Shown piece by piece: positions 19,498 to 27,885 of a stretch of 64,000 bases of DNA. Position 1 is the first letter of the stretch, and each line of letters opens with the position of its first letter. The notes under the pieces were generated by a model. That model saw only the letters and a list, made by a program, of their open reading frames with translations, was not told where the DNA came from and searched no databases. Location: NCBI RefSeq assembly GCF_030053835.1, contig NZ_CP125655.1, positions 992,001 through 1,056,000 on the forward strand, in the 5' to 3' direction. The position numbers and the translations under genes are program-made. The DNA comes from Cellulomonas sp. ES6. GTDB taxonomy: Bacteria; Actinomycetota; Actinomycetes; Actinomycetales; Cellulomonadaceae.

Positions 19498-19518
19498 GCG
19501 TCTCAGCCAGCGAGACGC
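19498..19518. promoter_or_regulatory. IclR/NdgR-type operator between leuC and its regulator
   Basis: GCGTCTC (19498-19504) and GAGACGC (19512-19518) form a perfect 7-bp dyad around a 7-bp spacer. It abuts CAATAT (19519-19524), a candidate -10 box 6 nt before the regulator's ATG. NdgR/LtbR-type regulators are known to control leuCD in actinobacteria, so this is the likely site for both leuCD control and autoregulation. Confidence 0.65.
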
Positions 19519-19530
19519 CAATATCGACCT

Positions 19531-20250
19531 ATGGACAACTCTAGCGGAGTCGGCGTGCTGGACAAGGCCGCCTCGGTCCTCAACGCCCTCGAGGCCGGAC
19601 CCGCCACCCTCGCGCAGCTGGTCAACGCCACCCATCTTGCCCGTCCGACGGCCCACCGTCTGGCCGTTGCGCTCGAGCACCACCGCCTGGTGGGGCGCGA
19701 CATGCAGGGCAGGTTCGTCCTGGGGCCGCGGCTGACCGAGCTCGCCAGCGCCGCCGGCGAGGACCGGCTGCTCGCCGCGGCCGGCCCGGTGCTCGCCGCC
19801 CTGCGCGACCACACCGGGGAGAGCGCGCAGCTTTACCGCCGGCAGGGCGACCAGCGCATCTGCGTGGCCGCCGCCGAGCGCCCCATCGGCCTGCGGGACT
19901 CCATCCCCGTCGGCGCGACCCTCACGATGTCCGCCGGCTCCGCCGCCCAGATCCTGCTCGCGTGGGAGGAGCCCGACCGGCTGCACCGCGGCCTCCAGGG
20001 CGCCAAGTTCACCGCGACGATCCTGTCCGGCGTCCGCCGCCGCGGCTGGGCGCAGTCGGTGTCCGAGCGCGAGGTCGGCGTCGCGAGCGTCAGCGCCCCG
20101 GTGCGCGGGCAGTCCGGCCGGGTCGTCGCGGCCGTGTCGATCTCCGGCCCCGTCGAGCGCCTCTCGCGCCAGCCCGGCCGCCTGCACGCCGCCGCGGTGG
20201 TCTCCGCCGCGAACCGTCTCACGGAGGTCCTGCGCCGCACGGCGGAGTGA
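19531..20250 (+). CDS. ndgR: IclR family regulator, NdgR/LtbR-like
   Basis: A 239-residue IclR protein. The winged helix covers residues 8-65 ([40 protein letters not shown]). The effector domain ends in [14 protein letters not shown]. Divergent placement from leuCD is the conserved arrangement of NdgR (Streptomyces) and LtbR (Corynebacterium), regulators of leucine and other amino acid genes. ATG at 19531 has no Shine-Dalgarno sequence and probably starts a leaderless message. Confidence 0.9.
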   Translation: MDNSSGVGVLDKAASVLNALEAGPATLAQLVNATHLARPTAHRLAVALEHHRLVGRDMQGRFVLGPRLTELASAAGEDRLLAAAGPVLAALRDHTGESAQLYRRQGDQRICVAAAERPIGLRDSIPVGATLTMSAGSAAQILLAWEEPDRLHRGLQGAKFTATILSGVRRRGWAQSVSEREVGVASVSAPVRGQSGRVVAAVSISGPVERLSRQPGRLHAAAVVSAANRLTEVLRRTAE

Positions 20251-20292
20251 CGCGGGCGCGGCGCGGCGCCGTGCGCCGGCGCACACGCACGC

Positions 20293-20359
20293 GAGTTCGG
20301 CAGTCCCAGGCGAGATCGGCACCTCGGACTGCCGACCTCGCACCCGAACTGCCGACCTC
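20293..20359. repeat. Dispersed quadruple-decamer repeat, copy 3 (TCGGCA family)
   Basis: GAGTTCGGCA (20293), GAGATCGGCA (20312), TGCCGACCTC (20330) and TGCCGACCTC (20350) are spaced 19, 18 and 20 bp. It lies 49 bp before a member of the other family, the only place where both occur together. Confidence 0.85.
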
Positions 20360-20408
20360 GCGGGATGACCTCGCGGGGCACAGCACGGCACGGCAGGCCG
20401 GGCGGGTC

Positions 20409-20474
20409 GAGGTCGTCAGGTGCGGCTGAGGTCGTCACGTGGAGCTGACGACCTCGGCCCGAGCTGACGACCTC
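20409..20474. repeat. 66-bp dispersed quadruple-decamer repeat, copy 4 (GTCGTCA family)
   Basis: GAGGTCGTCA at 20409 and 20428, TGACGACCTC at 20446 and 20465, spacing 19/18/19, identical to the copies at 1287 and 46783. It is between a convergent regulator gene and tRNA-Glu. Confidence 0.88.
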
Positions 20475-20593
20475 GGCGGTGCAGGGCGGCCGGAGGCGGG
20501 CGGGACGGCGGAGTGGGCCGTACGGGATGCGACGGGGCGTCCGCGGTCACGCGGATCGCAGGCGGCCGGGTCGCAGGCGGCGTGGGGAATGGC

Positions 20594-20628
20594 GAAAGGC
20601 CGGCCGCCCCGTGGGCGACCGGCCTTTC
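20594..20628 (-). terminator. Rho-independent terminator of the tRNA unit
   Basis: Arms 20594-20609 and 20613-20628 pair over 16 bp with one mismatch and a 3-nt loop, and the outer pairs are A/T-rich (gaaagg...cctttc). It is 6 nt downstream of the tRNA-Glu 3' end on the minus strand. Confidence 0.75.
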
Positions 20629-20633
20629 TTCTG

Positions 20634-20706
20634 TACCCCCAAGGGGATTCGAACCCCTGTTACCGCCGTGAGAGGGCGGCGTCCTAGGCCACTAGACGAT
20701 GGGGGC
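20634..20706 (-). tRNA. tRNA-Glu (CTC)
   Basis: A 73-nt cloverleaf. The acceptor is GCCCCCA paired with TGGGGGT, with discriminator A. The anticodon stem CCGCC/GGCGG carries loop CTCTCAC with anticodon CTC at 20670-20672, and the T-arm has GGTTCGAATCC. CCA is not encoded. It is downstream of tRNA-Gln on the same strand. Confidence 0.97.
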
Positions 20707-20809
20707 CTAGTCGATCCCACCGCGGCAGCGGCGTGACCGGGTCATACTCTACATCATCCTGCTCGGCCTCGTCGAACCACCCGATCCCGGGTCATTCTCG
20801 GAAACCTTG

Positions 20810-20881
20810 CTGGGGTACCAGGACTCGAACCTAGACTAAGTGAACCAGAATCACTCGTGCTGCCAATTACACCATACCCCA
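20810..20881 (-). tRNA. tRNA-Gln (CTG)
   Basis: A 72-nt cloverleaf. The acceptor is TGGGGTA paired with TACCCCA, with discriminator G and the U1-A72 pair typical of tRNA-Gln. The anticodon CTG is at 20846-20848 and the T-arm has GGTTCGAGTCC. CCA is not encoded. It lies about 100 bp upstream of tRNA-Glu and is probably cotranscribed with it. Confidence 0.97.
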
Positions 20882-21036
20882 ATGGCGATCCCGGCCATTC
20901 TTCCGCCTTCCCGGGCCGGCGCCGGCCGGTGCGCGGGGGCGCCGGACGAGCAGGTGGGAGGGACGGCGTCGTGGACGCTGTGCCGACCGAGAACATTACC
21001 GGAGGAACGGGCGGGCTCCAAACCGGCCGGCGGCGC

Positions 21037-21783
21037 TCAGAGCCCCAGCACGCCCGGCAGCTCGTCGAGGGTGCCGATGACCACGTCCCCGGGCAGCGCC
21101 TCCGTGGCGTTCGCGTGCTTCGCCCCGAGCCCGGGCCGGGCGAGCCACACGCCCCGCAGACCGGCGGCCACGGCGGCGCGGGCGTCCACGTCCAGCTCGT
21201 CCCCCACGTACGCCGTGCGCCCGGGCTCGGTGCCGAGCCGGCGGCACGCCTCGGCGAACACCCGGGGGTCGGGCTTGCCGAAGCCGAGCGTGTCGACGCC
21301 GACCAGCAGCGGGACGTCCTGCGCCAGGCCCGCCCGGGTGAGCTTGCGGACCTGGTACTCGGTCGCGGCGTTGGTGAGCGCCCCGACCCGGATGCCGGCG
21401 TCCAGCAGGCGCCGGACGGTCGCCGCGGCGTCCTCGTGCGCCGCCCACGCCCCCGTGAACCGCTCCTCGAACAGGGCGTTCCACCGGTCGTAGGCCGCGT
21501 CGTCGAGCGCCGGCCCGCCGAAGGCGGCGTGCAGGTCGTTCGCGCGGCCCATCCGCTGGTCGCGGTAGCTGACCTCACCGCGCGTGTACTGCCGGTAGCG
21601 CCCGTGGGCGTCGGCCCGCCAGTGCGCGAGCACCTCCGAATCGCGGGCGGGGTCCAGGCCCGGCAGCCACTCGCGCGCGACGGCGGCGAGCGCCGCGGCG
21701 AACGCCCCGTGCGTGTCCACGAGGGTGTCGTCGACGTCGAACAGGACGCCGTCGACCAGGGGACCGGGGGCGGGAGCCGTCAC
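21037..21783 (-). CDS. HAD superfamily hydrolase
   Basis: A 248-residue haloacid-dehalogenase-type phosphatase. Motif I is [13 protein letters not shown] (nucleophile and acid/base aspartates near residue 16), motif II is VGALTNAAT, and motif IV is [18 protein letters not shown] helical cap lies between motifs I and II. The substrate cannot be told. The GTG start overlaps the gltX stop as GTGA, so it is the second gene of a gltX operon. Confidence 0.9.
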   Translation of the reverse strand: MTAPAPGPLVDGVLFDVDDTLVDTHGAFAAALAAVAREWLPGLDPARDSEVLAHWRADAHGRYRQYTRGEVSYRDQRMGRANDLHAAFGGPALDDAAYDRWNALFEERFTGAWAAHEDAAATVRRLLDAGIRVGALTNAATEYQVRKLTRAGLAQDVPLLVGVDTLGFGKPDPRVFAEACRRLGTEPGRTAYVGDELDVDARAAVAAGLRGVWLARPGLGAKHANATEALPGDVVIGTLDELPGVLGL

Positions 21784-23288
21784 AGCGTGGCGCGCAGCGC
21801 GGCGACCCGGGCGAGCGTCGACGCGCGGCCCAGGATCTCCAGCGACTCGAACAGCGGCGGGGACACCCGGCGGCCCGAGACGGCCACCCGCAGCGGCGTG
21901 AACGCGAACCGCGGCTTGATGCCCAGCCCGTCCACCAGCGCAGCCTGGAGGGCCTCCTGGACGGCCTCGGTGGTGAACCCGTCGGCGGGCAGCGCGGACA
22001 GCGCCTCCGTGGCGGCGTCGAGCACCTGCGCGGCGGTGTCCTTGAGCGCGCCCCGGGCGTCCTCCTCCACCACGAGCGCGTCGTCGGCGACGAACAGGAA
22101 CCCGAGCATCCCGACGGCCTCGCCTAGCAGCGTCACGCGCGTCTGGATGAGCGGGGCGCCGGCGTCGAGCAGCGCCCGGTGCTCCGGCGACAGGTCCGCG
22201 TAGGAGTCGGCGGGCACCAGGCCGGCGCGGTGCAGGTACGGCACCAGGCGGTCCCGGAAGTCGTCCGGGGCGAGCAGCCGGACGTGCTCGGCGTTGATGG
22301 CCTCGGCCTTCTTGAGGTCGAACCGCGCCGGGTTCGGGTTCACGTCGGCCACGTCGAACGCCTCGACCAGCTCGGCGACCGAGAAGATGTCGCGGTCCGG
22401 GCCGATGGACCAGCCGAGCAGCGCGAGGTAGTTCAGCAGCCCCTCGGGCGTGAAGCCGCGCTCCCGGTGCAGGAACAGGTTCGACTCGGGGTCGCGCTTG
22501 GAGAGCTTCTTGTTGCCCTCCCCCATGACGTACGGCAGGTGCCCGAACTGCGGCATGACGGTGGCGACGCCGAGCTCGAGCAGCGCGCGGTACAGCACCA
22601 CCTGGCGCGGGGTGGAGGACAGCAGGTCCTCGCCGCGCAGCACGTGGGTGATGCCCATGAGCGCGTCGTCGATCGGGTTGACCAGCGTGTACAGCGGGTG
22701 GCCGTTGCCGCGCACGATCACGTAGTCCGGCACGGAGCCGGCCTTGAACGTGACGTCGCCGCGCACGAGGTCGGTGAACGTCACGTCCTCGTCGGGCATG
22801 CGCAGCCGCAGCACGGGCTCGCGGCCCTCGGCGCGGTACGCGGCCCTCTGCTCGTCGGTGAGGTCGCGGTCGTAGCCGTCGTAGCCGAGCTTCGGGTCGC
22901 GGCCGGCGGCGCGGTGCCGGGCCTCGACCTCCTCCGGCGTGGTGAACGACTCGTAGGCGTAGCCGCCCTCGACCAGCCGGCGCGCGACGTCCGCGTACAG
23001 GTCCATGCGCTGCGACTGCCGGTACGGCTCGTGCGGGCCGCCGACCTCGACGCCCTCGTCCCAGTCCAGCCCGAGCCAGCGCAGCGCGTCGAGCAGCTGC
23101 TGGTACGACTCCTCGGAGTCGCGCGCCGGGTCGGTGTCCTCGATCCGGAACACGAACGTGCCGCCGACGTGCCGGGCGTACGCCCAGTTGAACAGCGCGG
23201 TGCGGATCAGGCCGACGTGCGGCGTACCGGTCGGGGACGGGCAGAAGCGGACGCGCACGGGCGCGGAGCCGGGGGCAGCAGGACTCAC
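21780..23288 (-). CDS. gltX: Glutamyl-tRNA synthetase
   Basis: A 502-residue class I aminoacyl-tRNA synthetase. The HIGH-type motif is [20 protein letters not shown] and the KMSKS-type motif is [13 protein letters not shown] at 23288 is chosen because TAGGGT lies 7 nt upstream. GTG at 23297 is the alternative but would fall inside that box. tRNA-Glu lies about 1.1 kb downstream on the same strand. Confidence 0.96.
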   Translation of the reverse strand: MSPAAPGSAPVRVRFCPSPTGTPHVGLIRTALFNWAYARHVGGTFVFRIEDTDPARDSEESYQQLLDALRWLGLDWDEGVEVGGPHEPYRQSQRMDLYADVARRLVEGGYAYESFTTPEEVEARHRAAGRDPKLGYDGYDRDLTDEQRAAYRAEGREPVLRLRMPDEDVTFTDLVRGDVTFKAGSVPDYVIVRGNGHPLYTLVNPIDDALMGITHVLRGEDLLSSTPRQVVLYRALLELGVATVMPQFGHLPYVMGEGNKKLSKRDPESNLFLHRERGFTPEGLLNYLALLGWSIGPDRDIFSVAELVEAFDVADVNPNPARFDLKKAEAINAEHVRLLAPDDFRDRLVPYLHRAGLVPADSYADLSPEHRALLDAGAPLIQTRVTLLGEAVGMLGFLFVADDALVVEEDARGALKDTAAQVLDAATEALSALPADGFTTEAVQEALQAALVDGLGIKPRFAFTPLRVAVSGRRVSPPLFESLEILGRASTLARVAALRATL

Positions 23289-23295
23289 GGCCTCC

Positions 23296-23301
23296 ACCCT
23301 A
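23296..23301 (-). promoter_or_regulatory. Putative -10 box TAGGGT, leaderless promoter of gltX
   Basis: On the minus strand TAGGGT is 7 nt before the GTG at 23288, matching the pattern seen at many genes in this window. Confidence 0.45.
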
Positions 23302-23350
23302 GCGACGGTGCGAGCCGCTCCCGACCGGCGGGCCGGCGGGCGCGCGGCCG

Positions 23351-24133
23351 TCAGGAGCGGCGCAGCACCGGGTTGCGCAGCGTGCCGATCTCCTCGACCT
23401 CGACCTCGACGACGTCCCGCTCGGCCAGCAGCCCGACGCCCGCCGGGGTGCCGGTGAGGATGATGTCCCCGGGCAGCAGGGTGAAGACCTCGGAGATGTA
23501 CGAGATCAGCGCGGCGACGTCGAACACCATCTGCGAGGTGCGGCCGTCCTGCTTGGCCTCGCCGTTGACGCGCGACCGGACGGCCAGGTCCTCGACGTCG
23601 AGCCCCGGGACGACCCAGGGGCCGATCGGGCAGGACGAGTCGAACCCCTTGGCGCGGGTCCACTGCGGGTCGGTGCGCTGGGCGTCGCGGGCGGTGACGT
23701 CGTTGGCGACGGTGTAGCCGAACACGCGGCTGAGGGCGTGCTCGGGGCGGACGTCCTTGGTGACCTTGCCGATGACGACGGCGAGCTCGGCCTCGTACGA
23801 GACCTCCTCGGTCCAGTCCGGCAGCACGATCGGGTCGTCCGGGCCGACCACCGCGGTGTTCGGCTTGAGGAACAGCAGCGGCGCCGTCGGCACCTCGTTG
23901 CCCATCTCGGCGGCGTGGTCCACGTAGTTGCGGCCGACGCCGACGATCTTGGACCGCGGGATGACCGGGGCCAGCAGCCGCACGCCGTCGCCGAGCGGGA
24001 TGCGCTCGCCGGTGGGCTGCACCGGGGTGTAGATCGGGTCGCCGGTGATGACGACGAGCTGCTCCTGACCGGGCTCGCCCTCGACCAGGGCGTAGCGGGG
24101 GTCGTCCCCCGTGGTGAACCTCGCGATGCGCAC
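23351..24133 (-). CDS. Fumarylacetoacetate hydrolase family protein
   Basis: A 260-residue FAH-fold enzyme. The metal-binding block reads [12 protein letters not shown], and [14 protein letters not shown] and [16 protein letters not shown] are the conserved core and C-terminal signatures. Members hydrolyse C-C bonds of acylpyruvates or decarboxylate oxaloacetate. The exact substrate is unresolved. It starts at GTG 24133 with TAGGGT 6 nt upstream. It is in the same orientation as gltX but has its own promoter-like box. Confidence 0.9.
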   Translation of the reverse strand: MRIARFTTGDDPRYALVEGEPGQEQLVVITGDPIYTPVQPTGERIPLGDGVRLLAPVIPRSKIVGVGRNYVDHAAEMGNEVPTAPLLFLKPNTAVVGPDDPIVLPDWTEEVSYEAELAVVIGKVTKDVRPEHALSRVFGYTVANDVTARDAQRTDPQWTRAKGFDSSCPIGPWVVPGLDVEDLAVRSRVNGEAKQDGRTSQMVFDVAALISYISEVFTLLPGDIILTGTPAGVGLLAERDVVEVEVEEIGTLRNPVLRRS

Positions 24134-24139
24134 GGGCCC

Positions 24140-24145
24140 ACCCTA
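24140..24145 (-). promoter_or_regulatory. Putative -10 box TAGGGT, leaderless promoter
   Basis: Six bases separate TAGGGT from the GTG start at 24133, leaving no room for a ribosome binding site. Confidence 0.45.
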
Positions 24146-24159
24146 GCCGCGCGCGGCGG

Positions 24160-24981
24160 TCACACCCGGGCGAGCACCTCGCCGTGCAGCACGGCGAACC
24201 AGCCGTCGGGGGCGGTGCCCCACTCGCGCCAGCCGACGGCGAGCTGCTCGAGCCCGACCTCGTCGGCCAGCGCGTGCTCGACGGCCTGCCGCCCGAAGTC
24301 GGACTGGACGCAGCGGTCGGCCCACAGGTCGGACCACCAGGCGCGGTCCTCGGCGGACGCGTAGCACCAGACGCCCGCGGTGACGACGAGGGAGTCCGGG
24401 TCGTAGCCCGCGGCCAGCGCCCAGGAGTGCAGGCGGCGACCCGCGTCCGCCTCGGCGCCGTTGGCCTGCGTGACCTCGTGGTACAGCGCGGACCACTCGT
24501 CCAGGGTCGGCGACGGCGGGTACCAGGTCATGCCCGAGTAGTCGGCGTCGCGCACCGCGACCACGCCGCCCGGCTTCGTGACCCGCCGCAGCTCCCGCAG
24601 CGCCGCCACGGGGTCGACGAGGTGCTGCAGCACCTGGTGGGCGTGCGTCACGTCGAACGTGCCGTCCTCGAACGGCAGCGCGTACGCGTCGCCCTCCTGG
24701 AACGTCACGGTGGTGGCGCCGGCGGACGCGGCCTCCTCGCGCGCGAGCTCCAGGACCTTCTCGGAGCGGTCGACGCCGACGACGGCGCCGGGTGCGACGC
24801 GCGACGCGAGGTCGACGGTGAGGTTGCCGGGGCCGCAGCCCACGTCGAGCAGGGACAGGCCCGGGCGCAGGGCGGGCAGCAGGTAGGCCGCCGAGTTCTC
24901 CGCGGTGCGCCACCGGTGGGAGCGCAGCACGCTGTCGTGGTGGCCGTGGGTGTAGACCTCGGCCGGGTGCGTGTCGGTCAC
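24160..24981 (-). CDS. Class I SAM-dependent methyltransferase
   Basis: A 273-residue UbiE/type-11-like methyltransferase. Motif I is [15 protein letters not shown] near residue 50. [16 protein letters not shown] and [18 protein letters not shown] are motifs of the same class. No substrate domain can be named. The GTG start at 24981 is preceded by TACAGT at 6 nt. Confidence 0.88.
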   Translation of the reverse strand: MTDTHPAEVYTHGHHDSVLRSHRWRTAENSAAYLLPALRPGLSLLDVGCGPGNLTVDLASRVAPGAVVGVDRSEKVLELAREEAASAGATTVTFQEGDAYALPFEDGTFDVTHAHQVLQHLVDPVAALRELRRVTKPGGVVAVRDADYSGMTWYPPSPTLDEWSALYHEVTQANGAEADAGRRLHSWALAAGYDPDSLVVTAGVWCYASAEDRAWWSDLWADRCVQSDFGRQAVEHALADEVGLEQLAVGWREWGTAPDGWFAVLHGEVLARV

Positions 24982-24987
24982 CCGCCG

Positions 24988-24993
24988 ACTGTA
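24988..24993 (-). promoter_or_regulatory. Putative -10 box TACAGT, leaderless promoter
   Basis: Minus-strand TACAGT is 6 nt before the GTG at 24981. Confidence 0.45.
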
Positions 24994-25032
24994 GGGCGGC
25001 GCGGCGGCTCCGTTCCAGTGGGCGGTACGCGG

Positions 25033-25051
25033 TGTCTCGCTGTCCGAGACA
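25033..25051. promoter_or_regulatory. Palindrome TGTCTCG/CGAGACA, operator candidate
   Basis: Perfect 7-bp arms (25033-25039, 25045-25051) with a 5-bp spacer lie in the divergent promoter region between the methyltransferase and the membrane acyltransferase. The form suits a dimeric repressor. No regulator gene is adjacent. Confidence 0.5.
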
Positions 25052-25078
25052 TGCCGTCACGCACTAGCGTGACGGCAT
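25051..25078. promoter_or_regulatory. 12-bp perfect palindrome overlapping promoter and start codon
   Basis: ATGCCGTCACGC (25051-25062) and GCGTGACGGCAT (25067-25078) with a 4-bp spacer. The right arm contains most of the -10-like TAGCGT (25065-25070) and ends in the ATG at 25077. It could be an operator, or an RNA hairpin if transcription starts upstream. Confidence 0.55.
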
Positions 25079-26114
25079 GCAGCGGATCGCCGGGGTGGAC
25101 GTGGCGCGCGGCCTCGCCGTGCTCGGCATGGTCACCGCCCACGTGGGCCCCGGCGGACCGCAGGACCCGTGGCCCTGGTCGCTCGCCCAGGTCGCGGACG
25201 GCCGCCCCGCGGCACTGTTCGTGCTGCTGTCGGGCGTCTCCGTCGCGCTGCTGTCCGGCGGGCACGCGGCCGTCACGGGCACCCGGCGCGTCCAGGCGCG
25301 CACCCGGCTGCTCGTCCGGGCGTTCCTCGTGCTGGCGGTCGGGGTGCTCGTCGAGCTGCTCGGCACGCCGGTGGCCGTGATCCTCCCCACGTACGCCGTG
25401 CTGTTCGCCTGCGCCGTCCCGCTGCTCGGCACGCCGCCCCGGCGGCTCCTCGTCGCCGCGGCGGTGGTCGCGACGCTCGGCCCGGTGCTGCGGATCGCGC
25501 TCGACCCGGCGCTCGAGCGGCTCCCGGGCCGCGCGTGGACCGAGATCCTCACCGGCACGTACTACCCCGCGGTGGTCTGGTTCGCGTACGTCCTCGTGGG
25601 GCTCGCCGTGGGGCGCACGGACCTGCGCTCGACCCGCGTCCGGCTCCGGCTGCTCGGCACCGGCGTCGCGCTCGCCGTCGTCGGTCACGGGGCGTCGGCG
25701 CTCCTCACCCGTGCCGTCCCGCCCGACGGCACCCTGGCGGCCCTCGTCACGACGGAGCCGCACTCGTCCTCACCGCTGGAGGTGGTCGCGAACACCGGCG
25801 TGGCGCTCGCCGTGCTCGCGCTGAGCCTCGTCGTCGCGGACGCCGCACCGCGTCTCGTCGCACCCGTCGCCGCGACCGGCGCCCTCGCGCTGACCGCGTA
25901 CACGGGGCACCTCGTCGCGATCGCGGTGCTCGGCGACGACGTCGTGTGGGAGCCGGACGCGGCGACGTGGCTCGCGTTCCTCGTCGGCGTCACCGGGATG
26001 TGCTGGCTGTGGCGCGCGGCGTTCGGCCGCGGACCGCTCGAGCGTCTGCTGCACGACCTCGCCGCACGGGCCTCCGACGTCGCCCCCGACGCCCTGCCGC
26101 CCGCCCGGGCGTGA
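25077..26114 (+). CDS. Heparan-alpha-glucosaminide acetyltransferase-like membrane protein
   Basis: A 345-residue polytopic membrane protein with about ten hydrophobic segments. The N-terminus GVDVARGLAVLGMVTAHVGP and the VLLSGVSVALL segment match the HGSNAT/DUF1624 and DUF418 families, which move acyl groups across membranes onto cell-surface sugars. Which of the two it belongs to is uncertain. ATG at 25077 has TAGCGT 6 nt upstream and no ribosome binding site. Confidence 0.75.
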   Translation: MQRIAGVDVARGLAVLGMVTAHVGPGGPQDPWPWSLAQVADGRPAALFVLLSGVSVALLSGGHAAVTGTRRVQARTRLLVRAFLVLAVGVLVELLGTPVAVILPTYAVLFACAVPLLGTPPRRLLVAAAVVATLGPVLRIALDPALERLPGRAWTEILTGTYYPAVVWFAYVLVGLAVGRTDLRSTRVRLRLLGTGVALAVVGHGASALLTRAVPPDGTLAALVTTEPHSSSPLEVVANTGVALAVLALSLVVADAAPRLVAPVAATGALALTAYTGHLVAIAVLGDDVVWEPDAATWLAFLVGVTGMCWLWRAAFGRGPLERLLHDLAARASDVAPDALPPARA

Positions 26115-26121
26115 GCCCCGG

Positions 26122-26784
26122 TCAGGGCCAGCCGAGGTGCCGCGCCCACCGGCCGTCCGCGCGCTCGTACTGCACCCGCAGGTGCGCGCGGTCCGAGTCG
26201 CCCTGCCACAGCTCCACCTCGTCGGCCTCGACCGCCCAGAGCTGCCAGGTCGGCACGACGAGCCGCGGCTCGCGGTCCACCCGGGCGCGCGCGGCGACCA
26301 CGGCGCTGGTCATCTCGTCGATCGAGTGCAGCACCTCCCCCGGCCGGGACGCGAGCGCCGCCGCGCGGGAGCTGGGCGAGCGCCGCAGGAAGTCGGCCGC
26401 GCAGGTCGCCTCGTCCAGCACGCGGGCCGTCCCGACGACGCGCACCTGGCGGCCCAGCAGCTGCCAGTAGAACGACAGCGACGCGCGCGGGTTCCCCGCG
26501 AGCTGGCGCGCCTTCACCGTGCGGGCGTCCGTGGCGAACACCCACGCGCCGTCGGCCAGGTCCGCCAGCAGCACCACCCGCGCGCTCGGCGTCCCGTCCG
26601 GACCGACCGTCGCCAGGGTCATCGCGTGCGGCTCCGGCACGCCCGCGTCGACCGCCGCGGCGAACCACTCCTCGAACGCCTCCACCGGGTCGGCGGGCAG
26701 CGCGTAGGGATCGACCTCGGGCAGGTTGCCGGTCAGCGCCGGCAGGGCGCGGACCCGGTCCCGCGTGGACGCTCGGGGCAGCAT
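26122..26784 (-). CDS. pdxH: Pyridoxamine 5'-phosphate oxidase
   Basis: A 220-residue FMN-dependent oxidase that makes pyridoxal phosphate. The FMN-binding region is SARVVLLADLADGAWVFATD, with SLSFYWQLLGRQVRVVGTA and the substrate-binding C-terminus (VELWQGDSDRAHLRVQYERA). ATG at 26784 has CATACT 6 nt upstream. An upstream in-frame ATG at 26856 would read through the terminator hairpin and is rejected. Confidence 0.95.
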   Translation of the reverse strand: MLPRASTRDRVRALPALTGNLPEVDPYALPADPVEAFEEWFAAAVDAGVPEPHAMTLATVGPDGTPSARVVLLADLADGAWVFATDARTVKARQLAGNPRASLSFYWQLLGRQVRVVGTARVLDEATCAADFLRRSPSSRAAALASRPGEVLHSIDEMTSAVVAARARVDREPRLVVPTWQLWAVEADEVELWQGDSDRAHLRVQYERADGRWARHLGWP

Positions 26785-26840
26785 CGACCCAGTATGGCGG
26801 CCGCGCCGGGGCGGGCGCCGGGACGCGGGCCGGGACCCTC

Positions 26841-26876
26841 GGACGGCCGGCCGCACCCGTGCGCGGCCGGCCGTCC
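26841..26876 (-). terminator. Terminator hairpin of the PTS operon
   Basis: Perfect 14-bp arms (26841-26854 and 26863-26876) with an 8-nt loop sit 8 nt after the stop of the EIIA gene. No T-run, as is common in GC-rich actinobacteria. Confidence 0.7.
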
Positions 26877-26884
26877 CGGGAGGC

Positions 26885-27346
26885 TCAGGCCAGCGAGAGC
26901 AGCGGGTCGCCCGCGGCGACCGTGGTCCCGGGCTCGGCGAGCCGGGTCAGCGAGTCGGGCTGCGCCTCCAGGCCGATCACCGGGCAGATCGCGGAGCGGC
27001 CGCCGACCTCGATGGCGGCCGGTTCCCACTCGACCAGGAGCTGGCCCTGCTCGACGACGTCCCCCTCGGCGACGTGGAGCGTGAAGCCCTCCCCGCCCAG
27101 CTGCACGGTGTTGATGCCGAGGTGCACCAGCACCCCGCGCCCGCCCTCGGCGAGCAGCACGAACGCGTGCGGGTGCAGCTTCGCGACGGTGCCGGCGACC
27201 GGCGCGACGACGGCGCGGCCGGCGTCCGGGTCGGGCTGCACCGCGAGCCCGGGCCCGACGATCTCCCCGGAGAACACCGGGTCGTCGACGTCCGCGAGCG
27301 CCCGCACGGCGCCGGCGACGGGGGCGAGGACGGTCAGGGCCGCCAT
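26885..27346 (-). CDS. crr: PTS glucose-type EIIA component
   Basis: A 153-residue EIIA-Glc-fold protein that takes phosphate from HPr and passes it to EIIB. The phosphorylated histidine is in GVLVHLGINTVQL (His75) with the helper His60 in LHPHAFVLL. It starts at ATG 27346, overlapping the EIIB stop as ATGA. It is a free-standing subunit rather than fused, as in actinobacterial N-acetylglucosamine systems. Confidence 0.93.
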   Translation of the reverse strand: MAALTVLAPVAGAVRALADVDDPVFSGEIVGPGLAVQPDPDAGRAVVAPVAGTVAKLHPHAFVLLAEGGRGVLVHLGINTVQLGGEGFTLHVAEGDVVEQGQLLVEWEPAAIEVGGRSAICPVIGLEAQPDSLTRLAEPGTTVAAGDPLLSLA

Positions 27347-27576
27347 CAGCGCAGGTCCTCGATGTCCGAGGCCAGGGTGTCGGCCTCGGGGCCGACGATC
27401 ACCTGCACGACGGTGCCGGACTGCATGACCGCGATGGCGCCCGCGGCCTTGAGCGTGGGCTCGCTGACCTTCGACGGGTCCTCCACCTCGACCCGCAGCC
27501 GGGTGATGCACGGCTCCAGGTCGACGATGTTGGCGTCCCCGCCCAGTCCGGCGAGGATCTGCTCGGCCTTGCTCAT
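27346..27576 (-). CDS. PTS EIIB component 1 (glucose/GlcNAc type)
   Basis: A 76-residue EIIB domain with the phosphocysteine in DLEPCITRLRVEV (Cys23). It starts with a good ribosome binding site (GAAGGAGACACACC) at ATG 27576. Translational overlap with EIIA suggests this is the working pair for the EIIC encoded divergently. Confidence 0.92.
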   Translation of the reverse strand: MSKAEQILAGLGGDANIVDLEPCITRLRVEVEDPSKVSEPTLKAAGAIAVMQSGTVVQVIVGPEADTLASDIEDLR

Positions 27577-27622
27577 GGTGTGTCTCCTTCGGTGCTCGGT
27601 CGGTGGGGTCTGCGGGGGCGGG

Positions 27623-27868
27623 TCACATCAGGTCGGCCAGGTCGAGGGCGAGGGTGTCGACGCTCGGCCCGATGACCACCTGCACCACCCTGCCGGACAC
27701 CATGACCCCGAACGCCCCGGCCGCACGCAGGGCGGCCGTGTCCACGCGGGACGGCTCCTTGACGAGGGAGCGCAGGCGCGTGGTGCACGGCTCGATCTCG
27801 TCGATGTTGTCCACCCCGCCGAGCCCGGCGAGGATCGCCGCGGCCTGGTCGGTGTCGGGTCGTGCCAT
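27623..27868 (-). CDS. PTS EIIB component 2 (glucose/GlcNAc type)
   Basis: An 81-residue second EIIB domain with its own phosphocysteine (IEPCTTRLRSLVKE, Cys28). It resembles the first copy over the full length but differs at many positions, so the duplication is not recent. It lies 17 bp after the GntR regulator gene and 46 bp before EIIB 1. The two copies may serve different EIIC proteins, or one may be regulatory. Confidence 0.92.
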   Translation of the reverse strand: MARPDTDQAAAILAGLGGVDNIDEIEPCTTRLRSLVKEPSRVDTAALRAAGAFGVMVSGRVVQVVIGPSVDTLALDLADLM

Positions 27869-27885
27869 GCGGGTCCTCCCTGGTT

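Larger units (their letters stand above)
20251..20633. other. 383-bp gene-free region with two repeat elements and a terminator
   Basis: No supportable gene. It holds a TCGGCA-family element, a GTCGTCA-family element, about 110 bp of unassigned sequence, and the terminator hairpin of the tRNA unit. Confidence 0.8.

Noticed and set aside
27346..27868. Reading the two EIIB genes as one broken gene
   Set aside because: Each has its own start, ribosome binding site, full domain and phosphocysteine, so they are two intact genes.
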